Source: Emydura subglobosa (lineage: Eukaryota > Chordata > Testudines > Chelidae). Taken from it: a stretch of 64,000 nt of DNA. Location of the stretch: NCBI GenBank assembly GCA_007922225.1, contig ML679969.1, positions 22,546,509 through 22,610,508 of the forward strand, read 5' to 3'. The translations under genes and the position numbers were made by a program. Positions 1 to 10,200 of this stretch are shown here, piece after piece. The notes below the pieces were generated by a model. It saw only the letters and a program-made list of their open reading frames with translations. It made no database searches and had not been told where the DNA came from. The first letter of the stretch is position 1; each line of letters begins with the position of its first letter.

Positions 1-649
1 TATCGCTAAAAAGAGCCAACATATCCGTCGTAGCATACATAGCAAGTCTGCACACACTTTCTTTAAAACTTTTAAATTTATCAATACCTAAAATTTTTAA
101 AATGTCATCATTTCTTTCACTCCATTTACCTCTCGCCCCAACCACAAATCCAAAGAAGTGGATGATGTTCCCACCAGTGAGCTGCAGCACCTCCTCCTCC
201 AACTCAGAGTAGTATGCCTCCTTCTCAATGTGGGCTGCCTCCACACTGTCAGCGTTGTCTTCCCATCTAACTGTGACATCCACAACGGCTACCACTCCTT
301 CCTTTTCAATAATGAGGTCGGGTTTTCTCAACTTCCCTTCTTTATTATGAAGGTAAGGTTCAATCCAAATTTTACATCCTCTATTTCCTACTTTATCAAT
401 TAGTGCTTTAACTATCCTATTATGTCTTTTAATTCTTGCTTCTTTCATTTTTATGCACTGACCAGAGATATGAGGAATTGTCTCTTTGACCTTACCACAC
501 CATCTACGTAACCCTTCCTCCATCTTCCGTCCTCTTGCTAGAGCTTCCCTGGTGGGAAAAACATTCGCTCTCGTTTGCAATGCCGCAATCAGAGAGGAGG
601 ACTTGGCCAAGCAAGGATATTTTAAAAACGAATTACTAATACCATCATT
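1..649 (-). pseudogene. R2-clade endonuclease domain, in frame after the nonsense codon, cut by window edge
   Basis: Continues the upstream frame directly after the TAA for 216 codons with no further stop. It begins NDGISNSFL, a segment typical of R2 linkers, then RTR/PTR-type ALQTRANVFPTREALARG. The zinc-knuckle reads RRWCGKVKETIPHISGQC; C-x8-H-x4-C is present, but the expected first Cys is Arg (CGT, 506-508). The nuclease core follows: RKPDLI, then VAVVDVTVRWE, then KEAYYSEL, matching the KPD...VDV...K pattern of PD-(D/E)XK enzymes. The acidic and lysine residues are all present. This domain nicks the target DNA to prime reverse transcription. Its C-terminus and the 3' UTR that templates insertion lie beyond position 1. 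Confidence 0.85.
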
Positions 650-3600
650 TTAAAAATATTTAATACCAATTCCCTGACATCTTAAATTACTCCATTTTAA
701 AAACTCTTCATCTCTCCACGTTTTAGGATTAGCCGTTTTAGCACTATATATTAAAATTTTCTCCACTAAATTTTCCCCAGCATATAAAAACGAGAAATCT
801 ATCCAATCATCTTTGGAGACAATATGTCTCCTCCATTTACCAATTAACATGTTTGGAATTTGGGTACTAAATTTTGTAACTGCTAAACCCCCATCTCTAG
901 TTCTAGCATAGAATAGCCCGTCAGTTGTACACTGGGGAAGATGTAAAATCTTTTTAAGAGTGTTCCTAACTAAAACATCTAATTCATTTAACATATAAAG
1001 TGGCGGCTCGATTAAAAGTAATTCATAAAAAACTCTCGTTAAAATGTAAACTTTTAAAATTATCAATTTCTGCGCAGGTTTTAATGGAGCCTTACATAAA
1101 CTTTCACACCAATCAATTAATTTTTCCTTAGGGGAATTATTAGCCACTCCCACCCATGGATCTATTCTTGCACCTAGATATCTTTCAGACTCACCAGGTT
1201 GAATATAATCAATTAATTCATCACCTAATCCCCATTTATCTTTTGGGTTGATAACATATGTTCCCATGCTTGGGAAAATATGAAAGCCCTTTGTCTTTTT
1301 AACATTTACTTTTAAACTTGAATTTTTACAAAACTGATTAAGAATTTTTAAATTCTTAACCATCCCCTTATAGGACCTACTTAATATAGCGATATCGTCG
1401 GCAAAGGCCAATGAAGTTATCTTTCTACCCTGCACTATAAAACCATCTCCTTCATCTTCCAATTTATATAAAAGAGGGTCCATGGCTATATTAAATAAAA
1501 TAGGGGAGAGCGGGTCACCTTGCTTAACTCCACTCTTAATTAAAATAGGTTCTGTCTTATCCTCACCAACACTAATTTCAGTGTAGCAATCTGTATACAA
1601 ATCCTTTACAATATCAATAAAACTCTCTGATATCCCAAATCTCTTTAACCCCTTTAAAATGTGACCATGGCCAACCGAATCAAATGCCTTAGCAAGATCA
1701 ATAAAAACAACAGCTATTTCGTCTTTATTTTTCTTGGCCCCTTTAATTAACTTTTCTAAAATCGATATATTTTCCTCACAGCCAGAGGCTGCGATAAAAC
1801 CTTTTTGTCTGGGGCATAATTTAACAGCACTTGATAATCTTTTAGCTAAAATTTTTGTATACAACCTAATCCAAATCGAACCAATAGTCAATGGCCTCCA
1901 AGATGATATTTTCTTCAACTCTTGTGGATCCTTGACTTTAGGAATTAGGATTGTACGATTGCCTTTAAAACACTCTGGAATCTGTCTATTTAAAAACCAA
2001 ATATTAAAAATCCTTACTAAAATCCTACTGTCTAAATTATAAATATCCCATAAATCCTTAACCTTAATTCCATCTGGTCCAGGAGCACTACTATTATCAA
2101 TCTCTCTTAAGGCTTCTCTAATTTCATCAATTGATAAAGGCCAATTTAAAATTTCATTATCTACCACTTCTTTTACTTTTGGCCATCCTCTGGTATTCCC
2201 ATGTCCTTCTCTACCCAAAATTTCTTTATAATAGGTTTCAATCTCCTTAACTGCTATCTTACATGTCGCTTTATCAGGTTCTCCCATAATGATCCTAGCC
2301 AACCTTTTCTTATCTTTTTCAAAGAGGGTTTGATGGAATCTAAATTTAGCTTTTCTCCCAGCATATTTTCTATTTCTATTATATTTATCAGGAGGCTTAC
2401 CCACTTTTCTTCCTTGTTTCCCATTATCATTCTGTATATTATTTTCTTTATTATTTTCCAAATTCTCTACATCTTCATGAGGAGAGTTCATCAACAATTT
2501 ACATAATTCCTCAAATAATCCCCAACCTTCTGCTACAGTGGCAGAAGCATTTAATTGCTGTTCAATAAAATCCAATTGCTCTAAAATACGAGCCCCATTA
2601 CACCTAACTCCTGTTAAAAACCTATCAATTAAAATTTTATCTTTTAAAGGTTTAATTTTCTCACGTGGAGGAATATCTTCTAAAATATCTCCCATCCCGC
2701 CCTCTTCCCATAAAATCATAGAATCTTCATCCTTTTTAACCTTATTCTTGGCCAGGTCCCTCCTCTTATCTGATATTTGCTTATTTGTTTTTGTTTTTAA
2801 TTCACTTTCTATACACTTATTAATATTTCTAATCCCTGCATATTTTATTTCAAGCTGAATCAATAATTCAATTTCCTCTTCTGTCCATACCCGAGAGCGA
2901 CTTGTTTTCCCAACCACTCTAGCTTCCTTTCTTTCCTCATTCCTCACCGCAGGATGCCTATGTCTGATGTGTTGACTCCGCCCCGAGCGAGTGTAGAAGG
3001 CAGACCCACAGACCATGCAGGCATACTTCTTCTCTGAGTTATCCACCTCCTTGGGCCTGCACTTGGGGTAGTGGCAAGCTATGTTATGGAACTGCGAATA
3101 TTTACCACATTTTTTGCAAATAACTCTTATTGAAGTGCTTTTATGTACATTATTTATATGCTTCGCCCATTTACCGAAACTAGCTAAAATTTGTGAACAT
3201 ATAGGGCAATTAAAACAATCTACGGGATATTCTAAATAAAATATTCCCTCTTTAAATGAACTACTCTCTTTAAAACTAGCTGTATTCATAAAATTTGTAT
3301 TAAAATTATCTCCTAAAATATTTCTTCTATTTTCCATAGAATCATGTTGTAAATTATTAAAATTGGTATTATTAAGATTATTAAATTCTATCAAATATGG
3401 ATCATCAAAAGAATCTAAATATTTGTCATAAAAGCTAGATTTAGAATCGATTATCTTAAGGTCACTATATAAAACATTCGTAAAAGCCATCGGTAAAAGA
3501 TTAAAATCTAAAACTTGACTCTCACTAAAATCCTCTTGTTCCTCCCGAACAACACTCTTCTCTCCAACTCGGAGATTAAAATCATCCATAAAACCAGCTA

Positions 3601-3769
3601 TTCCATCTTTTACTCTATCTATAGCATAAGGAGATAGCATCGGTCCGGCTCTATGAATACCCCTAATCAATTTAACACTACTAGCCGGGGCGTCGAAACT
3701 AGTAGCGGGGGCGTTTTTAACCCGGTCCAGCGCCAATCCGGTATGAAATAAAATTTCTGTTTTCTCCAT
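650..3769 (-). CDS. R2-clade ORF, zinc fingers to linker (1039 codons, ended by TAA)
   Basis: Multifunctional protein for target-primed reverse transcription. Residues 188-209 form zinc finger C-x2-C-x12-H-x4-H. Residues 218-237 form a C-x2-C-x11-H-x3-C finger. Residues 251-272 form a second C-x2-C-x12-H-x4-H finger. A Myb-like DNA-binding helix starts at VWTEEEIELL (about 294). The RT spans roughly 550-880, with DLAKAFDS at 691-698, QGDPLSPILFN at 750-760 and the catalytic FADD at 789-792, all intact. APLKP lies at 894-898 and RDGGLA at 958-963. The frame ends at TAA (650-652), but the same frame continues open into the endonuclease, so this is a full-length ORF with one nonsense codon, not a natural end. 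The start is the first ATG after the 21-bp repeats; initiation in R2 elements is often not ordinary, so the true N-terminus is uncertain. Confidence 0.9.
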   Translation of the reverse strand: MEKTEILFHTGLALDRVKNAPATSFDAPASSVKLIRGIHRAGPMLSPYAIDRVKDGIAGFMDDFNLRVGEKSVVREEQEDFSESQVLDFNLLPMAFTNVLYSDLKIIDSKSSFYDKYLDSFDDPYLIEFNNLNNTNFNNLQHDSMENRRNILGDNFNTNFMNTASFKESSSFKEGIFYLEYPVDCFNCPICSQILASFGKWAKHINNVHKSTSIRVICKKCGKYSQFHNIACHYPKCRPKEVDNSEKKYACMVCGSAFYTRSGRSQHIRHRHPAVRNEERKEARVVGKTSRSRVWTEEEIELLIQLEIKYAGIRNINKCIESELKTKTNKQISDKRRDLAKNKVKKDEDSMILWEEGGMGDILEDIPPREKIKPLKDKILIDRFLTGVRCNGARILEQLDFIEQQLNASATVAEGWGLFEELCKLLMNSPHEDVENLENNKENNIQNDNGKQGRKVGKPPDKYNRNRKYAGRKAKFRFHQTLFEKDKKRLARIIMGEPDKATCKIAVKEIETYYKEILGREGHGNTRGWPKVKEVVDNEILNWPLSIDEIREALREIDNSSAPGPDGIKVKDLWDIYNLDSRILVRIFNIWFLNRQIPECFKGNRTILIPKVKDPQELKKISSWRPLTIGSIWIRLYTKILAKRLSSAVKLCPRQKGFIAASGCEENISILEKLIKGAKKNKDEIAVVFIDLAKAFDSVGHGHILKGLKRFGISESFIDIVKDLYTDCYTEISVGEDKTEPILIKSGVKQGDPLSPILFNIAMDPLLYKLEDEGDGFIVQGRKITSLAFADDIAILSRSYKGMVKNLKILNQFCKNSSLKVNVKKTKGFHIFPSMGTYVINPKDKWGLGDELIDYIQPGESERYLGARIDPWVGVANNSPKEKLIDWCESLCKAPLKPAQKLIILKVYILTRVFYELLLIEPPLYMLNELDVLVRNTLKKILHLPQCTTDGLFYARTRDGGLAVTKFSTQIPNMLIGKWRRHIVSKDDWIDFSFLYAGENLVEKILIYSAKTANPKTWRDEEFLKWSNLRCQGIGIKYF

Positions 3770-3785
3770 AGATTTAAAAGATACT

Positions 3786-3879
3786 ACCCTTCACAGGGGG
3801 AGGCTTACCCTTACCAGGGGGAGGCTACCCTTTCCAGGGGGAAACTAACCCGTTACCAGGGGGGACTAACCCGTGCCTG
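3786..3879 (-). repeat. Four and a half 21-bp tandem units upstream of the R2-clade ORF
   Basis: Units start at 3786, 3807, 3827 and 3848 (21, 20, 21 and 21 bp), with a partial unit from 3869. On the minus strand each reads about CCCCCTGGTAA followed by GGGTTAG or GGGTA. They end about 16 bases before the ORF start codon, in the position where R2 elements carry their structured 5' UTR. The units are diverged by a few bases each, so they are not a recent slippage product. Confidence 0.85.
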
Positions 3880-4083
3880 TTTATTTTCTACACTGAGTTC
3901 TTGCAGGTATGTAGGAAGAATATTCTCAGAGCGAATAAGCCTGTTGACCAACTGCTCCTCCTTTCCAGTATGAAGAAAATGGCCCCTAAAATATCATTTC
4001 ACCAAGCAGGATTTCAAAACATTTATATAACCCAACAAGTGCTTTTCCTCCACAGAATAGTAAAAACATTTAATGTTCTTCAC
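3880..4083. other. ANKHD1 intron flank next to the LINE
   Basis: About 200 bp between the LINE 5' repeats and the ANKHD1 exon. No rDNA-like or repeat sequence was recognised. The exact 5' junction of the LINE lies somewhere in 3879-3900. Confidence 0.5.
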
Positions 4084-4258
4084 CTTCATCATCATTCTCC
4101 TCTTCATCATCATCTTCTTGCAGCTCTAAAGTTTCCTTAGGTTTGTTTTCCTCATCTTCCTCTTGTTTTCTTTTTTGCTCCTCTTTCTTCTTCTTTCTCT
4201 TTTCCTTTCTCTTTTCTCTCTTAGCTGCAAGAGCCTGTTTTCTGCTCTCTTCTCTTGA
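4084..4258 (-). CDS. ANKHD1: ANKHD1 exon (basic coiled-coil and acidic tail)
   Basis: 175-bp exon, phase 0 to 1. It reads [20 protein letters not shown], continuing in a Lys/Arg/Glu-rich single helix and then an acidic run ending EEENDDE. The acceptor is ccacag. The donor is placed at gtgaag just after GATGAAG; this is the weakest boundary in the gene, because the following exon is off the left edge and the junction cannot be checked. The R2-clade LINE begins about 200 bp downstream in the next intron. Confidence 0.88.
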
Positions 4259-7200
4259 CTGTGGGAAAAACATTAATATTTAGTTCTACCATGCATTAAT
4301 ACCAAAGATTAATATTCTTTTATGCTTTCAAATTCAGGGCTTCAACAGAAAAAGTGTATGAGGGGTAGATCAAGAAAAAATCATTATGCAGGAAGTGGTG
4401 ATGACAGAATGAAAAAAATTGAATAGAAGCAATAAGGGGAGTAGGTGGAACTGCAGTTTTCAAAGTAAGACTTATCAAGGAAAAAAGTAAAAAAGAAATC
4501 AGTCACCAAGCTGCATGAATGATAGAGATGTCTGTTAAAGCAATTTAGTATATATTTTAATGGGACATCACTGTAATCTTGCATAATCTCAGATCATATT
4601 GAAAAGACGTTGAAAAACCTGAGCTAGTGAAAGAATTTCAGCAGCAACCTTAACATCTGTCATTCAGAAGGTTCACAAAGTACTTTACCTGCTATATATA
4701 ACTATTACTTTACCAACTGCTGAAATGCAGTTACTTCTCAGATACTATGAGGCAGTCAGTTAATAGTATCAACAACACTACACTGTAGTTTAGGAGATGA
4801 ATGGAAAAATAACGAACTGAAATTTCACTGGACACAGGAGGAGGCTAAAGATAATTACCCAAAATGGAATTTGGTCAAAACTTCTCTTGTGAAAAATATC
4901 ATGGAGAGGTAATCATCATAAAGAATCAAAAGCTCCACTTTAGATCTCTCACAAAAAAATGGTGCCTTCAGCAGCACAGCACCCCATAATGCTATTCTGG
5001 GCACTACAGCATTAATCCAAGTGAGGACTGCTACTTATTGAGTCCGTCACTGATTCTACTACTTGCGACATCTGGGGATGGGAGTAATTCCTTAAAAGTC
5101 TCCTATCCAATTGGCCATGTTGAACTCTGTTTAGCTGATCTGACATCTCACAGGTCTACTTTAAGACAGGTCATAATATATATAAAACAGTATCAATTTG
5201 TTTTAACAGTTTTGATTGAAGACACATTTTCCTCATCATTTCACATTCTGCATCCAGCTAAAATATAATGTACGGCAAAATGCTGGCAAACAGCTTAATT
5301 AACTCAAAATATGACAAGCCTAAACTTTCCCAAAAGGAACTAGCAGGGGTAGTAATGGACACAAGTGAGTTCCAACTTGTTGCCTAAGGAGGTTAGAAGG
5401 ACTTGATGGTAGATGGGGCTGTACAGCTTTGGATAGTCTTAAGTAGTAGTATGAGAATGTCCAGGGTGCACACTTCAGCCCCAAGAGATACTATTATTCA
5501 AATAGAGCAGAGCTTGTAGTCTTAGGGCATGTGCACCTTCTATAGTGGAGATTCACACAGGCAATGAATGAATAGAGTATTTCATCATCATAGTATACAC
5601 CAGCTGTAGCCAGCCAGAGATGCCAAATCCACTGACACAGACATGACACTTCTTTTTTGGTTTTTATTTTTTTGTTTATTTAATTGGAATTTATTGGTGA
5701 ATAATCACTTTTTTTAAAAACTGAAAATCGGTGAAAACCAGAAACAAAGGGCAACAGGGGGAGGGGGTGCCCAGTACTCACAGCGTCCAGCAGGTGGAGG
5801 TACTCACCAGCAGTTAGGTGGTCTTGGCTGCCAGGACCTGGCTCCCTGCCCTTCTCACTCCTCCACTGTGCAAAGGAAGTGGATGAAGGGCTGGGATCAG
5901 GAGGGAAATGGAAGGCTGCACCCTGTGAGGTGGACCCCTCTCCCCACTGGACAGAGCCCCTTCTGAGTCCAGTCCTGGAGCCATGCTGAAGGCCTGGGAT
6001 CAGGAGGGGTCTCCGTCTGATGGGAGGCCAGCATTCATGGGGTGCAGCCTTCTGCTCCCTGCAAGTCAGCTGCCATAGTGGTCAAGTGGTCTTGGCTGCC
6101 AGGATCCCTGGTCCCTGCCAGTCTCCCTCTGAAAAATATCTGGGTGACAAAAAAGCCAAACTTTGGGAGAAAAAAAAAATCAGCCCAAGCAAAACCCAAA
6201 GGGGTTCATAAAAGCCATCTATTTACTGCCATATCCTCAAATCTCCCTTTTTTATTTAAAAACATTAATTTATATTTTGTAGCAGTTACCAATTTGAAGG
6301 AGGGAAAACCTGTAAGCTTACACACATTTGAAAGAGTTGCCATATGTAGATGCACAGGCCAAGAACCAACCTAAGATGACAGATTTCTCCACTCACCTTT
6401 TCCAGGTCAAGCTCCTTCAGCAGGATACTTGCGTTCTTATTTGCTTCTGCAGCTTGCTGGTCTTTAGCCTTCACAATTGTCTCTACACATTGGTGACACT
6501 TCTTCAATAGCTCCTGAAGAACAAGAGTAATTTTATGAAAGCAATCCTGAAAATCAGAACTATTGCAGCTTGCTCTTCAAGTGTATGACTGGTTCACTGT
6601 TCTAAACAGACAACTGCTCCAATATGCTAAGATACAGAGTGTAACATTTGAAAAATAGCTTTTTTAAAGATAGTTTTACATTAAAGGAAGCATGTTACCC
6701 AGACTGGGAGGAACAAATTTCATGAATATCTCAAAAGTTCCTCTAATATGTATGAAGTATTTGTAAAATTAGAAATAAATTTGTGTTAACTCGGTCCTCT
6801 TTCCTTCATTACTTTAGCTACTTAAATAACTGTCCTAAAAACCAAGAATAAAATTGAATTCAAGAGGTTTTGTTGTTGGCCTCTCCCCTTAAATACTCTA
6901 CTTTTCTGAAGTAGAAGGAAGAATAAGGGCCAGCCTTATGTTTGGGTGACCACCTAGAATGCTGTGGTCAGAAGGCACCGTAGTTAAGAGGCAAAGAGAG
7001 GGGCAGGCCTTGGGTACGAGGCTGTTGAAGGGAGCTCAGAGCTATGGGGCAGGAGGCAGAGAGATCTGGGGGTTATGGAGAGCCTGGGGAGGCAGCAAGA
7101 CCAGGGTGAAAAAATACAAGTTCAAACAGAGCACCATTTTCCCTAAGGCTGGCCCTAGGAAGAATAAGTTACATATGACTCACTTTGATTGTCACTATCG

Positions 7201-10200
7201 TTAGCTGTAACCTGACTTTTGAAAGTTTTTCACTTTTCTGTAGCTAGATTTGTTAACATTTTAATCTGATTTAAGAAAAAAATAATGACTACAATGGAAA
7301 GATTTAAATAAGTTGCTGTACAAAAACTGTGAAACAACTTTATGGTTTTAGTCTTGTAACATTTATGTATGTATTTTAAGATTCCACAAAGAAATTTTTT
7401 AGTTCCAGGATTTTAAGGGTCAAGGATAGACAGCATTTCATGTATGCTCAGAGAGAAGCAGCTGGTGGTGCTTTGGGCAAGGCAGAGATCACATACTAAC
7501 ATAGTGGGAAGAGAAAGTTTCATATAGTAGTAACTAAAAGCTCAATTATCCATTCAGTGTTTAAATGGCCCTGGATCTGCCATTTGAGCACCAAATTTTT
7601 AGTAAGAGACAACACACTATTAACATTCAAAACGTGTGGTTTCAATTTCATATGCTTGTTAAGACCTGGGTACTGCCACCTACATATTTTTAAATACCCT
7701 TAGTGCACTAATTCTAGTCTCAAAAAGTCAGTTAAAAATCTCACCTTGTCAGTTATGGTTGCTATATATCGCATGCATTCAATATCTGAAGGAAACTGGT
7801 TAACTTCTTTCACCAGGTACTGAACTACTTTCACATGACCCTGTAAAATAAAATAAAATTCTAGTCTCCTGCAAATACAAAAGTGAGCAGATGGCAATTT
7901 AACAGCAATTTTAGCAGATGACAGTTATAAAGCTAACACCTGAAATGGTCTTTTAAAATAAAATGCTGCCAAGTACCAAAACATCTATTAGTGTTTGTAA
8001 AGTACCAACAATGAACTTGGTGCCGTACAAGACATTAGCAAAGACAGTCCCTTCCCCAAACAGCCTCCAGTCTAAAAAAAGGACAGGACATGTTGAGAGA
8101 GATTCATTTTAAAAACAAATTAATTTAATACATTTAACTATTGTGAGCATTATGGAAGCTGCGACAGACTGGGGATGTGTCTGTGTCAAACTACGTACTC
8201 CATTTTGTGTCAGGGACTCTACTTTGTGTTGTAACCTCCTTTGTGGATTAATAAATAATATCACCTAACTCTTATATAAATGCTTCTCATTAGTAGACCT
8301 CAAAGCATTTTACAAGAGGAAGCAGGCACCATTATCCCCATTTTATGGATGAGGAAACTGCAGCACTCCAGTCAAATGACATGCCCAAGGTCACTCAGCA
8401 GGTCAGCGCCTGAGCTGGAAGTAGAATGGAGGTCTCCTAAGTCTCAGTTCAGTGTTCTGCCCACCAAACCACATTGCCTCCAATTTGAAACAAGGGCTTA
8501 ACACCAAGTGGAAAAATTTTGCCTGAGAAGATACAACCGAGCAAACCAGGGCCATCGGTGTTGAATGACATTCTCATACTGAAACAATGGGTTTTCCCAC
8601 TAGCAGAGCCACTGACTTTGTCTCTACTCTACACAGAAGCTGATATGTGGGGGCTGGAGCCTGGAACTCCCCTAACTGAAGCAAATGGGAAAAGGGGGGA
8701 CAGAGGCCATTTTAAAAAGGAGTGCGTTTCTCTGAGCCAAAGGGCTGACCAACAACACATGCGTGCCCACCTGGCAAAGAGGCAGGAAGGAATGCCTAGT
8801 TTATTGACGCTTACCTAATCCAGGACCCACAGACAGGGTGAGATCAGACCTAGTCCAATTGCATTCAGGATTGTATGTTATTCGTCAAAGATCTGCAACT
8901 CTTTAGCATGCTTTGTTAAGAGCAAATTATCTGTGCTTAAATCCCTTTGCTAAGCTTGTGTTCCTTGTTTTCCTGCCTTGCTGCCCCTGAAGACTTTAAC
9001 AAGAAACCAGAGCTCCCATAGCCAGGTGGATTCTGGGGGAACATGTATAAGCTACCAGAGCTTGGAAGGGATGTGGTACTGGTTCCAAGGTCTAAGGCAG
9101 TTGGAATGCAGGGTCCCACTGCTCAAGAAGCATGTTGGACACAGAGTATGCACTGTGGGGTGGGCCTAAGAGACCCAAAGCTAGCAAGTAACCAGTCACC
9201 ATCCAGATCCAGGAAACGTAAAACAGCTGGGTGAGTTTAAAACAGACTGGTGTTCATCTAGAGAAAGGGACCGGGCCAGGTTGTGACAGTGACATTTGTG
9301 GTGGATTTGAAAGGAGGAGTCAGTCGTAGGCTGGCGACCTGAGATAATGAAATGGTTTCATGCCAAGCTTGGACGCACTACCTCTGACAATAGCAAAATT
9401 AAGTATGCTCTGATGAATACACAAAACTCAGGCAAATCACCACTCAAAAGTGTTGGGCCATATTCTAGCCCTTTTTTGAAACAGTGACTTAAACTCTGTA
9501 GAATATAACTTACCTTAAAAATGTGTTGTATACCTAACACTTTCAAGACAACCCATTTTGATTTTAAATGGTTTTTCAAAGTATTTAGCGCTGAAGCATG
9601 GGATCAAAGTTTGAAGTATTAACTTGCCTTACGAAATGCTGACATAAGAGGTGTAATTTTCCGGTTATCTGCTGCATCCACATCAGCTCCTGCCTGCACA
9701 AGCAACTGCACTACGTCAAAGTGACCACCATTAGCTGCCAGCCAGAGTGGTGTGTTTCCTTTCTTGTTGCGAACATCAATATGCGCTCCCCTAAAAAAGA
9801 AAAATGTAGCTGAGTGGCAGGACACAAATGGTTACTAAAAAACTGTGGATGTTCAAAACTGCACTTAAATTTGTAGCTTCCATCCCTGACAAATCTTCAG
9901 TGGTGAGTTAGAAAACTATCAAAAACTTATGCTGGGAAATCCTTTGCTATTTAAGACATAACATACACTGAAACAAGAGACTTGAACGTATGGAGTAAAA
10001 CAGAACTAGGGACATGCCTCTCCCATTGACATTAATCTCTAAATCTGAGTTAAGCAATTATTTATCACAGAATTTAAGCTCTACTCCTCATTGCTGTGAT
10101 TCTGTAACAAAACAAGTGTGTTACTGATGAAACTAGTAATAACTCACCGATTAATCAGGAGCTCACAGAACTTGTAATGTCCTTTATCTGCTGCAATTGT

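Larger units (their letters stand above)
1..3879 (-). mobile_element. R2-clade non-LTR retrotransposon, near full length, 3' end beyond the window
   Basis: A single-ORF LINE of the restriction-like-endonuclease group. Reading minus from 3879, it has about 110 bp of 5' sequence made of 21-bp tandem units, a start codon at 3769, three N-terminal zinc fingers, a Myb-like helix, reverse transcriptase, an RT-thumb/linker region and a C-terminal zinc knuckle plus PD-(D/E)XK nuclease. The nuclease runs off the left edge, so the 3' UTR is not visible. The order CCHH-CCHC-CCHH, APLKP after the RT core and RDGGLAV in the linker match R2-type proteins. R2 elements normally sit in 28S rRNA genes. Here the visible flank is ANKHD1 intron with no rDNA-like sequence. 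The element is in the same orientation as the gene. NeSL, Hero or Utopia-type elements are the alternatives. Sequence decay is slight: one nonsense codon and one lost cysteine seen. Confidence 0.88.
7841..9627 (-). other. ANKHD1 GC-AG intron, 1787 bp
   Basis: Starts with a GC donor (9626-9627 on the plus strand) and ends with AG (7841-7842). It contains a MIR-like SINE and an unclassified repeat, described separately. A short piece near 8020-8080 (GACAGTCCCTTCCCCAAACA) resembles a widespread amniote repeat. Confidence 0.8.

Noticed and set aside
1734..2858. Plus-strand open frames of about 100 codons opposite the LINE ORF
   Set aside because: They are antisense shadows of the R2-clade ORF, rich in hydrophobic residues because of its A-rich codons.
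3786..3879. GGGTTAG inside the 21-bp units as telomere-like sequence
   Set aside because: Each unit has at most one such motif, separated by C-rich sequence; there is no TTAGGG array.
4070..4273. The basic/acidic 67-codon frame as a separate small protein
   Set aside because: It is an ANKHD1 exon with a clean acceptor; the first codons before SREES and the end after the donor are intronic.
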